From: Nocardioides glacieisoli
GTDB lineage: Bacteria; Actinomycetota; Actinomycetes; Propionibacteriales; Nocardioidaceae
Reading direction: 5' to 3'
Assembly: GCF_004137245.1 (NCBI RefSeq)
Contig: NZ_SDWS01000005.1
Location: forward strand, 309,247-373,246
Length of the DNA stretch: 64,000 nt
Position numbers and translations under genes: made by a program. The notes beneath the pieces are model-generated. The model was not told the origin of the DNA. It saw only the letters and a list, made by a program, of their open reading frames with translations, and did not search any database. Numbering within the stretch: the first letter of the stretch is position 1; each line of letters starts with the position of its first letter. Shown here one piece after another: positions 47,519-55,517 of the stretch.

Positions 47519-49473
47519 CAGATGTGCTCCTTCTGGGTGGGCTCGCCCCAGACGCCCAGCTCGATGTCGATCCCCTCGGCCTGGCCGACCAGCTCGCCGA
47601 TGGCGTGGGCGAGCTCGGTGGCCTTGAGGGGCAGTCCGCGGACGTGGTTGTAGCCGACGGCGTCGACGAGGTACTTCCCGCGCAGCAGCAGCGACAGCTG
47701 GCCGAGGTTCATCTCGGGCACGAGCACCTTGTCGTAGCGCTTCAGGACCTCGCCGAGGTTGCTCGGGAAGGGGTTGAGGTGGCGCAGGTGGGCCTGGGCG
47801 ACCTGGTAGCCGGCTTTGCGCACGCGGCGCACGCCGGCGCCGATCGGGCCGTAGGTCGAGCCCCAGCCGATGACGAGCACCTTGGCCTCGCCGGAGGGGT
47901 CGTCGACCTCGATCAGCGGGATGGTGTCGGCGATCCGGTCGACCTTGGCCTGGCGGGTGCGGACCATGAAGTCGTGGTTGGCGGGGTCGTAGGAGATGTT
48001 GCCGTGCCCGTCGCCCTTCTCCAGCCCGCCGATGCGGTGCTCGAGCCCGGGCGTGCCGGGGATGGCCCACGGCCGGGCGAGGGTCGCCTCGTCGCGGAGG
48101 TAGGGCCAGAACTCCGCCCCGTCGCCCGAGCCGTGGTTCTTCTCGGTCGCGAAGTCGGGGTCGATCACGGGCAGCTCGTCGACGATGGGCACCCGCCACG
48201 GCTCGGAGCCGTTGGCGAGGTAGCCGTCGGAGAGCAGCAGCACGGGCGTGCGGTAGGTGACGGCGATCCGGGTCGCCTCGACCGCGGCCGCGAAGCAGTC
48301 GCCGGGCGACTGCGGGGCCACGATCGGCACGGGCGCCTCGCCGTTGCGGCCGAACATCGCCTGCAGCAGGTCGGCCTGCTCGGTCTTCGTGGGCAGTCCG
48401 GTGGAGGGGCCGCCTCGCTGGACGTCGACGACGACGAGCGGCAGCTCGGTCATCACGGCGAGGCCGATGGCCTCGGACTTCAGCGCCACTCCGGGGCCCG
48501 AGGTCGACGTGACGCCGAGGTGACCGGCGTACGACGCCCCGATGGCGGCACCGACGCCGGCGATCTCGTCCTCCGCCTGGAACGTCGTGACGCCGAAGGA
48601 CTTGTGCTTCGACAGCTCGTGGAGGATGTCGGAGGCCGGGGTGATCGGGTAGGTGCCGAGGAACAGGGGCAGGCCGGACTGCACGCTCCCGGCGACCAGG
48701 CCGTAGGCGAGCGCGAGGTTGCCGGTGATGTTGCGGTAGGTGCCGGGCGGCATCACTGCCGGCTTGATCTCGTACTGGACCGCGAAGGCCTCGGTCGTCT
48801 CGCCGAAGTTCCAGCCGGCCTTGAACGCGGCCACGTTGGCGTCGCGGATGTCGGGCACCTTGGCGAACCGCTTGGCGAGGAACGAGGTCGTCGGGTCGGT
48901 CGGGCGGCCGTACATCCACGACAGGAGGCCGAGGGCGAACATGTTCTTCGCGCGCGAGGCGTCCTTGCGGGAGAGGCCGAACTCCTTGACCGCCTCGATC
49001 GTCATGCCCGTGAGGTCGACGGTGTGGAGGGCGTAGGCGTCGAGGCTGTCACCCTCGAGCGGGTTCTCCTGGTAGCCGGCCTTGGTCAGGTTGCGCGCGG
49101 TGAAGTCGTGGGTGTCGACGATGATCGTCGCGCCCTTGTGCAGGTCGCCGAGGTTGGCGCGCAGCGCGGCGGGGTTCATCGCGACGAGCACGTCGGGGGC
49201 GTCGCCCGCGGTGAGGATGTCGTGGTCGGCGAAGTGGACCTGGAAGGACGAGACGCCCGGGAGGGTGCCCTGGGGCGCCCGGATCTCCGCGGGGAAGTTG
49301 GGCAGCGTCACCAGGTCGTTGCCGAAGGCTGCGGTCTCCTGGGTGAAGCGGTCGCCCGTGAGCTGCATGCCGTCGCCGGAGTCGCCGGCGAACCGGATGA
49401 TGACGCGATCCAGCTGCTTGACCTGCTTGGCCGATCCACTCACCTGTGCCCTGCTTCCCTGCGCGCATTCCAT
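47518..49473 (-). CDS. korA: 2-Oxoacid:ferredoxin oxidoreductase alpha subunit (gamma-alpha fusion)
   Basis: 651 residues. The N-terminal ~190 residues are the gamma domain (VIIRFAGDSGDGMQLTGDRF), followed by the alpha PYR domain (GTYPITPASDILHEL, FQAEDEIAGVGAAIGASYAG, TSTSGPGVALKSEAIG) and a C-terminal transketolase-like domain (GWGSTYGPIGAGVRRVRKAG). It pairs with KorB. ATG 49473 is used here; GTG 49443, 30 nt inside, gives a start nearer the conserved core and has AGGG upstream, so the first ten residues are uncertain. Confidence 0.9.
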   Translation of the reverse strand: MECAQGSRAQVSGSAKQVKQLDRVIIRFAGDSGDGMQLTGDRFTQETAAFGNDLVTLPNFPAEIRAPQGTLPGVSSFQVHFADHDILTAGDAPDVLVAMNPAALRANLGDLHKGATIIVDTHDFTARNLTKAGYQENPLEGDSLDAYALHTVDLTGMTIEAVKEFGLSRKDASRAKNMFALGLLSWMYGRPTDPTTSFLAKRFAKVPDIRDANVAAFKAGWNFGETTEAFAVQYEIKPAVMPPGTYRNITGNLALAYGLVAGSVQSGLPLFLGTYPITPASDILHELSKHKSFGVTTFQAEDEIAGVGAAIGASYAGHLGVTSTSGPGVALKSEAIGLAVMTELPLVVVDVQRGGPSTGLPTKTEQADLLQAMFGRNGEAPVPIVAPQSPGDCFAAAVEATRIAVTYRTPVLLLSDGYLANGSEPWRVPIVDELPVIDPDFATEKNHGSGDGAEFWPYLRDEATLARPWAIPGTPGLEHRIGGLEKGDGHGNISYDPANHDFMVRTRQAKVDRIADTIPLIEVDDPSGEAKVLVIGWGSTYGPIGAGVRRVRKAGYQVAQAHLRHLNPFPSNLGEVLKRYDKVLVPEMNLGQLSLLLRGKYLVDAVGYNHVRGLPLKATELAHAIGELVGQAEGIDIELGVWGEPTQKEHI

Positions 49474-49560
49474 GTGTTCCGGGGACCTTCCCCCGCGCTA
49501 CCACAGTAGTCGCGCAAGGGTGGTCCGGACGGCCCTCCCCACGTGATGGACGCCTCCTTC

Positions 49561-49678
49561 ACGCGTGGCCCACGGGGTGCGTGATCCACGACACGCGTCC
49601 GAACGACGGGCAATGTCATCGACGTCCATAAAGTCATGTATCTTTCTCGACATTGCTCACCGATCAAGAAAGTCGAGA
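49561..49678. promoter_or_regulatory. Divergent korA / sulfate-transport control region
   Basis: Within the 212-bp spacer, ACGCGTG (49561-49567) and CACGCGT (49592-49598) form a perfect 7-bp inverted repeat with a nested CGTGG/CCACG. TATCTT (49639-49644) is a fair -10 box for the transporter operon. TCTCGAC (49645-49651) and GTCGAGA (49672-49678) could form a leader hairpin ending 7 nt before the start codon. Confidence 0.4.
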
Positions 49679-49685
49679 TCCCCCC

Positions 49686-50720
49686 ATGCAGATCCGTTCA
49701 CGTGCCGCTCTCGCGGCCGCACTCGTCGGGGCACTGGCCCTCTCCGCCTGCTCGCCCGGCGGCGCCAGCAGTGAGGGCGACGCGGACAACACCATCTCCA
49801 TCGTCGGCTTCGCCGTGCCCGAGGCCGCGAACAAGAACATCGCCGCCGAGTTCAACAAGACCGACGAGGGCGAGGGCGTGCAGTTCCAGACGTCCTACGG
49901 ACCGTCGGGCGACCAGAGCCGCGCGGTCGTCGCCGGCCTCGAGGCGGACTACGTCCACTTCTCCGTCCCGACCGACGTAACCCGCCTGGTCGACGAGGGC
50001 CTCGTGGCCGACGACTGGGACTCGGGTGAGAACAAGGGCGTCGTGTCGCGCTCGGTCGTCGTCTTCGGCGTCCGCGACGGCAACCCCAAGAACATCAAGA
50101 CCTGGGCCGACCTGATCAAGCCCGGCGTCGAGATCGTGACTCCCAACCCCGCGTCCTCCGGCGCCGCGCGCTGGAACGCCCTCGCCGCCTACGGCCAGGT
50201 CATCAGCGACGGCGGCACCGAGGAGGAGGCCACCGACTACGTCGACAAGTTCTTCAAGAACGTCGTCTCGCTGCCGAGCAGCGGCCGTGACGCGACCACC
50301 GCGTTCCTCGGCGGCACCGGCGACGTGCTGATGGCCTACGAGAACGAGGCCATCCTCGCCGCGCAGAACGACGAGGGCTTCGAGTACGTCCTCCCGGACA
50401 CCTCGCTGCTCATCGAGAATGCCGGCGCCATCCTCGAGGACGCCTCCGCGCCCTCGCAGGCCTGGCTGGACTACGTCCTCTCCGACGAGGGCCAGAAGCA
50501 GTTCGCCCTGACCGGCTTCCGCCCGATCCGCGACGACGTCGACTACGGCGGCACCGTCGAGGGCGCGACCGACCCGTCCAACCCGTTCCCCGAGGTCCCG
50601 ACCCTGCTCACCGTCGACAACGACTTCGGTGGCTGGGACGAGGTGTCGACGAAGTTCTTCGACGAGGAGAACGGCCTGATCTTCACCGCCATCCTCAACG
50701 CCGGTCTCTCGCTCGAGTGA
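49686..50720 (+). CDS. Sulfate ABC transporter substrate-binding lipoprotein
   Basis: 344 residues. Lipoprotein signal AAALVGALALSAC with the lipid cysteine near residue 23, then a periplasmic-binding-protein fold of the sulfate/thiosulfate (Sbp/CysP) type: SYGPSGDQSRAVVAGLEADYVHF, and VTPNPASSGAARWNALAAYG, which binds the oxyanion. It captures sulfate or thiosulfate outside the membrane and hands it to CysTW. A possible leader hairpin lies upstream. First gene of a four-gene operon. Confidence 0.9.
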   Translation: MQIRSRAALAAALVGALALSACSPGGASSEGDADNTISIVGFAVPEAANKNIAAEFNKTDEGEGVQFQTSYGPSGDQSRAVVAGLEADYVHFSVPTDVTRLVDEGLVADDWDSGENKGVVSRSVVVFGVRDGNPKNIKTWADLIKPGVEIVTPNPASSGAARWNALAAYGQVISDGGTEEEATDYVDKFFKNVVSLPSSGRDATTAFLGGTGDVLMAYENEAILAAQNDEGFEYVLPDTSLLIENAGAILEDASAPSQAWLDYVLSDEGQKQFALTGFRPIRDDVDYGGTVEGATDPSNPFPEVPTLLTVDNDFGGWDEVSTKFFDEENGLIFTAILNAGLSLE

Positions 50721-50736
50721 GCTGACCGATCTCCAC

Positions 50737-51588
50737 ATGACATCGACTGAGATCGCACGCGTCCGACCGGCGAGGACTCCTCGCCGGTCGGGCCCGCGCT
50801 CCACGCTCACGCGGTCGTCGGGGCTCGGGCTCGGCATCGCCATGATCTGGTTCAGCGCGCTGGTCCTGATCCCCCTGGTGGCCGTGGTCGTCACCGCGAT
50901 CGACGGCGGCTGGACCGTCTTCTGGAACACCATCACCAACGGCCAGACGATGTCCGCCATCAAGCTCACCGTCTTCACCGCCGCGGGCGTCACGCTCGTC
51001 AACGTCATCATGGGCCCGCTCATCGCCTGGGTGCTGGTGCGCGACCGCTTCTGGGGCAAGTCGGTCCTCGAGGTGATGATCGACATCCCGTTCGCCCTCC
51101 CGACCATCGTGGCGGGCCTCGTGCTGCTGTCCCTCTACGGCAACGCTGACAGCCCGCTGGGCATCGACATCGCCAACGAGAGGCCGGCCGTCTTCCTGGC
51201 CTTCCTCTTCGTCACGCTGCCGTTCGTGGTCCGCATGGTCCAGCCGGTGCTCGAGGAGCTCGAGCTCGACGTCGAGGAGGCGGCGGCGTCCCTGGGCGCC
51301 AGCCGGATGACCACGTTCCGGCGCATCATCCTGCCGAGCCTCACGCCCGCCATCGCGGCCGGCGCTGCCCTGTCGTTCGCCCGCGGCGTCAGCGAGTACG
51401 GCTCGCTGGTGCTGCTGTCGGGCAACCTCCCCTTCAAGACCGAGGTCACCTCCGTGCGCATCCTGAGCAGCATCGAGAACGACAACGTCGCGGCTGCCGC
51501 TGCCGTGGCGACGGTCCTGCTGGCGATCTCACTCGCCGTCATCGTGCTGCTCGACGTCCTCCAGAGGCGGGTGGCTGCACGTGGCTGA
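50737..51588 (+). CDS. cysT: Sulfate ABC transporter permease CysT
   Basis: 283 residues with six spans and the binding-protein-dependent permease loop EEAAASLGASRMTTFRRIILPSLTPAI. CysT-type features are DIPFALPTIVAGLVLLSLYG and ARGVSEYGSLVLLSGN. Forms the channel with CysW. The 3' end overlaps cysW by 8 nt. Confidence 0.92.
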   Translation: MTSTEIARVRPARTPRRSGPRSTLTRSSGLGLGIAMIWFSALVLIPLVAVVVTAIDGGWTVFWNTITNGQTMSAIKLTVFTAAGVTLVNVIMGPLIAWVLVRDRFWGKSVLEVMIDIPFALPTIVAGLVLLSLYGNADSPLGIDIANERPAVFLAFLFVTLPFVVRMVQPVLEELELDVEEAAASLGASRMTTFRRIILPSLTPAIAAGAALSFARGVSEYGSLVLLSGNLPFKTEVTSVRILSSIENDNVAAAAAVATVLLAISLAVIVLLDVLQRRVAARG

Positions 51589-52453
51589 CACCCTGATGCC
51601 CGAGATCGTCGAGGCGCCGCCCGTCGAGGAGCGTCGCCGGGCGCCGCGCGTCGGCAGGACGCCGACGACGTACGTCCTCCGCTTCGTCGCCACCGCCTAC
51701 CTGTTCCTCTTGGTGGCGTGGCCGGTGTCACTGGTCGTCACGCGCACCTTCGACGGCGGGTTCGCCTCGATCCAGTCGCTGCTCGAGGACCCCGACACGG
51801 TCGTCGCGCTGCAGCTGAGTGCGTACGTCGCCTTCTTCTCCGTCCTGATCAACACGCTCTTCGGCGTGGGGATCTCGCTGCTGCTGGTGCGCCAGCAGTT
51901 CCCGGGCAAGCGCGTGCTCAACGCCCTGCTCGACATCCCGCTGTCGGTCTCGCCGATCGTGGTCGGTCTGGCGCTCGTGCTCGTCTACAGCGGCCGCAAC
52001 GGCTGGTTCGGGTCGGCGCTGTCGAGCATCGGTTTCCAGGTCATCTTCTCCACTCCCGGCATCATCATGGCGACGACCTTCGTGGCGCTGCCGCTGATGA
52101 TCCGCGAGATCGTGCCGGTGCTCGAGGAGATCGGCATCGAGCAGGAGCAGGCCGCCCAGAGCCTCGGCGCCAACGCGATGCAGCGCTTCTGGCGGATCAC
52201 CCTGCCGTCCATCAAGTGGGGGATCGTGTACGGCGTCGTGCTGACGCTGGCCCGCTCGCTCGGCGAGTTCGGCGCGGTCAAGGTCGTCTCGGGCAACGTC
52301 CTGGGCCAGACCCGCACCGCCACCCTCGTGGTCGAGGAGAAGTACCTCAACTTCGACCAGCAGGGCGCCTACGCGACCGCGTTCCTCCTGGCGATGGTCT
52401 CGGTGGCCTGCATCGTCGTCGTCGCCATCATCCGACCCAAGAACCACGCCTGA
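51581..52453 (+). CDS. cysW: Sulfate ABC transporter permease CysW
   Basis: 290 residues with six spans. The EAA loop is [26 protein letters not shown], and [17 protein letters not shown] is typical for CysW. GTG start within the cysT end. The cysA gene follows after 44 nt. Confidence 0.92.
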   Translation: MADTLMPEIVEAPPVEERRRAPRVGRTPTTYVLRFVATAYLFLLVAWPVSLVVTRTFDGGFASIQSLLEDPDTVVALQLSAYVAFFSVLINTLFGVGISLLLVRQQFPGKRVLNALLDIPLSVSPIVVGLALVLVYSGRNGWFGSALSSIGFQVIFSTPGIIMATTFVALPLMIREIVPVLEEIGIEQEQAAQSLGANAMQRFWRITLPSIKWGIVYGVVLTLARSLGEFGAVKVVSGNVLGQTRTATLVVEEKYLNFDQQGAYATAFLLAMVSVACIVVVAIIRPKNHA

Positions 52454-52497
52454 GCCCCGGCCCAGGCATCCCGAGAGAACACCGAAAGGTCACCCCC

Positions 52498-53475
52498 ATG
52501 AGCATCGAAGTACGTGGGCTGAACAAGAAGTTCGGCGACTTCGTCGCACTGGAAGACGTCAACGTCTCGATCCCGACCGGCCAGCTCACCGCACTCCTCG
52601 GCCCGAGCGGCGGTGGCAAGTCCACCCTGCTGCGGATCATCGCCGGCCTGGAGAAGGGCGACAGCGGCACGGTGAACATCGAGGGCGTCGACGCGACGCA
52701 CCTGCCGGCGCAGAAGCGCAACGTCGGGTTCGTGTTCCAGCACTACGCCGTCTTCAAGCACATGACGGTCGCCAAGAACGTCGCCTTCGGCCTCGAGATC
52801 CGCAAGCGGCCCAAGGACGAGATCGCGCACCGGGTCGACGAGCTCCTCAAGCTCGTGCACCTCTCGCAGTTCTCGCACCGGCTGCCCTCGCAGCTCTCGG
52901 GCGGCCAGCGCCAGCGCATGGCGCTCGCCCGCGCGCTCGCGGTCGAGCCGAGCGTGCTGCTGCTCGACGAGCCGTTCGGCGCGCTCGACGCGAAGGTCCG
53001 CAAGGAGCTGCGCGACTGGCTGCGCCGCCTGCACGACGACGTGCACGTCACGACCGTCTTCGTGACCCACGACCAGGAGGAGGCCCTCGAGGTCGCCGAC
53101 GAGATCGTGGTCGTCAACGAGGGCCGGGTCGAGCAGGTCGGCACGCCCGACGAGCTCTACGACGAGCCCGCGAACGACTTCGTGATGTCCTTCCTCGGCG
53201 AGGTCACGCACCTCGGCGGCGTCTCGCTGCGTCCGCACGACATCGAGCTGGACACCCGGCCGCGGCTGGCCGGCGGGGTCGAGGGCACGGTGTCGCGGAT
53301 GGTCCGGATCGGCTTCGAGGTGCGCCTGACGGTGCTCACCGTCGACGGCGACGAGGTGTCGGTCGTGATCACCCGGACCCACGCGAGGTCGTACGGGCTG
53401 GAGGAGGGCAGCACCGTGTGGCTCACCCCCGCGGATGGCGCGACAGTCATCCCGCGGATGGTGGCGGCGAGCTGA
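52498..53475 (+). CDS. cysA: Sulfate ABC transporter ATP-binding protein
   Basis: 325 residues. Walker [10 protein letters not shown] near 36, Q-loop [14 protein letters not shown], signature [15 protein letters not shown], Walker [13 protein letters not shown], and a TOBE-like C-terminal domain ([13 protein letters not shown]). It powers sulfate import. AAAGGT precedes the ATG. Confidence 0.93.
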   Translation: MSIEVRGLNKKFGDFVALEDVNVSIPTGQLTALLGPSGGGKSTLLRIIAGLEKGDSGTVNIEGVDATHLPAQKRNVGFVFQHYAVFKHMTVAKNVAFGLEIRKRPKDEIAHRVDELLKLVHLSQFSHRLPSQLSGGQRQRMALARALAVEPSVLLLDEPFGALDAKVRKELRDWLRRLHDDVHVTTVFVTHDQEEALEVADEIVVVNEGRVEQVGTPDELYDEPANDFVMSFLGEVTHLGGVSLRPHDIELDTRPRLAGGVEGTVSRMVRIGFEVRLTVLTVDGDEVSVVITRTHARSYGLEEGSTVWLTPADGATVIPRMVAAS

Positions 53476-53519
53476 GCGCCTCACCCCGAGAAGCGTGTTC
53501 GCGGTCACGCTCCAGCGGC

Positions 53520-53525
53520 TAGCGT
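53520..53525 (+). promoter_or_regulatory. Leaderless -10 box of the B12-binding protein gene
   Basis: TAGCGT, 6 nt before GTG 53532. Confidence 0.62.
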
Positions 53526-53531
53526 CTGGTC

Positions 53532-54185
53532 GTGACCATCACCACGACCACGGGCGAGCTGTGGGCCGCGGTCGAGACCTTCGACGCCGAGACGGCCGAG
53601 ATCGCCCTCGCCCGCCTCTTCTGGGACGTGCCCCTGTCGGGTGCCGTCACCGGCGTCGTGCTGCCCTTCCTGCGGGAGGTCGGGGACCGCTGGGAGGCGG
53701 GCACCCTGTCGGTCGCCCACGAGCACTTCGTCAGCGACATGCTCCGCCGCAAGCTCTCGGCACTGTCGTCGGTGCCGCCCCACCGGGTCCTCGAGGACGC
53801 GACCGCGCCGTCGCCGGTCGTGCTGCTCGCGTGCCCGCCGGGGGAGCGCCACGACCTGGTGCTGCTCTGCGTGGCGCTGATGCTGCGCGAGCGCGGCGTA
53901 CGTCCCCGCTTCCTCGGTGCCGACACCCCGATCCCGTCCGTGGTGACGGCCGCCCGTGCGACCAACGCCGACGCGGTCGTGCTGGCCGCGACCCGGGCGA
54001 CCGCGTTCACCGCGCACTCCTCGTCGCTCCTCAAGCTCGCCGAGGACCGGCCCCTCTACCTCGCCGGCCGCGGCGCGGACGTGCAGACGGTCGCCGAGGT
54101 CGGCGCGACCGCCCTCCCCGACGACCCGGTGCGCGCCGTCGTGTTCCTCGTCGGCGCGCTCAACGAGCTCGGCGGTAGTTGGTGA
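53532..54185 (+). CDS. Stand-alone B12-binding, CarH/LitR-like sensor domain protein without DNA-binding domain
   Basis: 217 residues. A helical B12-binding-2 domain carries DRWEAGTLSVAHEHFVSDML with W54, E64 and H65, the residues that cap adenosylcobalamin in CarH photoreceptors. A Rossmann-like cobalamin domain follows with PPGERHDLVLL (H107 as probable cobalt ligand; the usual Gly after HxL is Val) and FLGADTPIPSVV. CarH and LitR have an N-terminal MerR helix-turn-helix, which is absent here. GTG 53532 lies 6 nt after TAGCGT (53520-53525), so it has its own leaderless promoter despite following cysA by 56 nt. I infer a B12/light or methyl-cobalamin-responsive protein acting through a partner. 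Confidence 0.75.
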   Translation: MTITTTTGELWAAVETFDAETAEIALARLFWDVPLSGAVTGVVLPFLREVGDRWEAGTLSVAHEHFVSDMLRRKLSALSSVPPHRVLEDATAPSPVVLLACPPGERHDLVLLCVALMLRERGVRPRFLGADTPIPSVVTAARATNADAVVLAATRATAFTAHSSSLLKLAEDRPLYLAGRGADVQTVAEVGATALPDDPVRAVVFLVGALNELGGSW

Positions 54186-54236
54186 AACGCGGTAACGCGT
54201 CGCCAGCGTTTGGTTCGGTCACGATTCACGCTCGAT

Positions 54237-54260
54237 CCGACAGCCGTGGGCTGCTGTCGG
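54237..54260. repeat. Hairpin 1 downstream of the B12 gene
   Basis: CCGACAGC (54237-54244) and GCTGTCGG (54253-54260), perfect 8-bp stem, 8-nt loop. Confidence 0.6.
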
Positions 54261-54274
54261 GCGGTTGAGGGACA

Positions 54275-54309
54275 GAACCGCCCACGGACTTGGGGTCCGT
54301 GGGCGGTTC
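54275..54309. terminator. Hairpin 2: perfect 15-bp terminator-like stem
   Basis: GAACCGCCCACGGAC (54275-54289) and GTCCGTGGGCGGTTC (54295-54309) pair perfectly around TTGGG. It is the longest perfect stem in the window. No T-tract follows, as is usual in high-GC actinobacteria. Confidence 0.82.
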
Positions 54310-54315
54310 CGCATC

Positions 54316-54344
54316 GGACGCGGCGTCCCCAAACGCCGCGGTCC
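54316..54344. repeat. Hairpin 3
   Basis: CGCGGCGT (54319-54326) pairs with ACGCCGCG (54333-54340); GGAC/GTCC extends it across a one-base bulge. Loop CCCCAA. Confidence 0.55.
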
Positions 54345-54394
54345 CCACACACCTGAGACGCGAGTGTGCTCCGGGTATGACGCCATCAGCAAGA

Positions 54395-54410
54395 TCGAAC
54401 ACATGTTCTA
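54395..54410. promoter_or_regulatory. LexA-type SOS box
   Basis: TCGAACACATGTTCTA matches the actinobacterial LexA operator TCGAAC-N4-GTTCGA at 11 of 12 defined bases. It overlaps the -10 box TATTCT (54409-54414) of the next gene, so bound LexA should block transcription until DNA damage. Confidence 0.75.
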
Positions 54411-54420
54411 TTCTGGGCCG

Positions 54421-54663
54421 ATGCCACGTCAGCCCCCATTTCACGTGTGGGTGGACCTCACTGGTAGGTGGGCAGGAGCAGTGCCGGGCGTGCTCCTCGC
54501 TTGGCGGCACACCGACCGTCGCGGTTGGGAAGCCTGGGTCGTGCGAGTGGAGTCCTTCTCGACAGGGGTCGGCTCAGAGGTGCAGGTGTGTCAGTCGTGG
54601 GTGCCGTCTGCGCTTGTGCGGCCGACCGGGCTAGACCGTCGTGCTGCGACCGTGACGGAGTAG
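54421..54663 (+). CDS. Small LexA-controlled hypothetical protein, leaderless
   Basis: 80 residues: MPRQPPFHVWVDLTGRWAG, GVLLAWRHTDRRGWEAWVVRV, VQVCQSWVPSALVRP. The pattern of Trp-rich beta-strands (HVWVDL, WEAWVVRV, SWVPSALVRP) resembles small actinobacterial proteins I have seen without a known function, so a compact beta-barrel is plausible. ATG 54421 is 6 nt after TATTCT (54409-54414). An in-frame ATG at 54403 lies inside the SOS box and is unlikely. Strong hairpins isolate it from upstream transcription. Induction by DNA damage is inferred from the box alone. Confidence 0.65.
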   Translation: MPRQPPFHVWVDLTGRWAGAVPGVLLAWRHTDRRGWEAWVVRVESFSTGVGSEVQVCQSWVPSALVRPTGLDRRAATVTE

Positions 54664-55028
54664 GAGCATCGCCGGTTGAGGGTGCAGCGCGCGGAACTCT
54701 CCAGGGGGACGCGCGTCAGGCCTCGCCGGCAACTCCCTCCCGAGCCCGGCTAGGCCGCTCGGGAACACGGGGCGAGGCAGGTCAAGCAGTGGAGGGACGT
54801 CCGTCACTCCGGCGGATCGGACGCACGCATGCCGGGTACGCACGTGGTAGGTCATCAGTGCTGTCCGGACGGTCCTGACGACTAGGCCCGGGGGATCTAG
54901 AAGCGGTCCTCCGGGCCGCCCCCATCTTCGGCGTTCTCCGGGTTCTCCTGACACACGCCTCACCGAGCACTACTCTCACCGCTGGACTCTGCCGCCGGTG
55001 CTCTCGAGCCGACCCGCGGCGGGTCCCA
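54664..55028. other. 365-bp apparently non-coding stretch with a structured element
   Basis: No frame here has the codon bias or homology of a gene. It contains a nested stem: GCCTCGCC (54720-54727) with GGCGAGGC (54771-54778) outside, and TCCCGAGC (54738-54745) with GCTCGGGA (54757-54764) inside, all perfect, separated by internal loops of 10 and 6 nt. An RNA gene or the 3' region of the SOS-box transcript are both possible. Confidence 0.5.
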
Positions 55029-55307
55029 CTACCTCTCGACCGCGACGTCGAGCTGGGGCAACTGTTTCGTCTCAGCGATCTCCGCAGCGATGTCGACCAC
55101 CTTGCGGTTCGTCACCGACGACACCCGCTTGAGGTACTCAATCGCCTGTTTCGGCTCGACACCGAGGCTCGCCATCATGATGCCTTCGGCCTGACCGATC
55201 ACGAGCCGACTGTCGAGCGCCTGCTGTAGCTGGTCGATCTCCACCCGCGCGGCGTCCAGCTCGCCGGCACAGGCGTCGTCGTCACCCTCCGGTGCTCCCT
55301 CGATCAT
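55029..55307 (-). CDS. ANTAR-domain RNA-binding protein
   Basis: 92 residues. After an acidic start and a short coiled segment (ELDAARVEIDQLQQAL), residues 31-82 are an ANTAR domain: SRLVIGQAEGIMMASLGVEPKQAIEYLKRVSSVTNRKVVDIAAEI. ANTAR proteins bind paired hexaloop RNA hairpins to stop termination. Most are joined to a GAF or receiver domain; here there is none, so it may act constitutively or with a separate sensor. ATG 55307 has GGGAGG 8 nt upstream. Its leader contains a 12-bp hairpin. Confidence 0.85.
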   Translation of the reverse strand: MIEGAPEGDDDACAGELDAARVEIDQLQQALDSRLVIGQAEGIMMASLGVEPKQAIEYLKRVSSVTNRKVVDIAAEIAETKQLPQLDVAVER

Positions 55308-55365
55308 GAGCAATCCTCCCTCGCGACAGCACCCTGACCGAAGCCCAGACGGCCACCCGGAACCA

Positions 55366-55400
55366 GTGGCACGGCCGACCGGGGGGAACGGCCATGCCAC
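55366..55400 (-). promoter_or_regulatory. Leader hairpin with C6 loop upstream of the ANTAR gene
   Basis: On the minus strand GTGGCATGGCCG pairs with CGGCCGTGCCAC (55389-55400 with 55366-55377), 12 bp with one wobble, around an 11-nt loop UUCCCCCCGGU. It lies 59-93 nt before the ATG. It may be an attenuator or protein-binding site; see findings. Confidence 0.6.
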
Positions 55401-55517
55401 CGGCCCATTGGGTTCAGCGTCGCCAGCAGCGCACGTGTTACGCCCGAGCAGAGATGTCTAGACGTGGCCGTCTTCGTCGCGACCTCGGAACCTCATAGGC
55501 GCGTGTGACCTGCTCGA

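Noticed and set aside
49474..49685. SAM or other riboswitch upstream of the sulfate importer
   Set aside because: I could not find the conserved core of any known riboswitch, only a short inverted repeat.
54468..54963. Overlapping open frames on both strands in the spacer after the SOS-box gene
   Set aside because: They are rich in Arg, Gly and Pro, lack start signals and show no domain; codon use differs from neighbouring genes.
55308..55517. True 6C RNA upstream of the ANTAR gene
   Set aside because: 6C RNAs have two C-rich loops; only one is visible here, so I report a leader hairpin instead.
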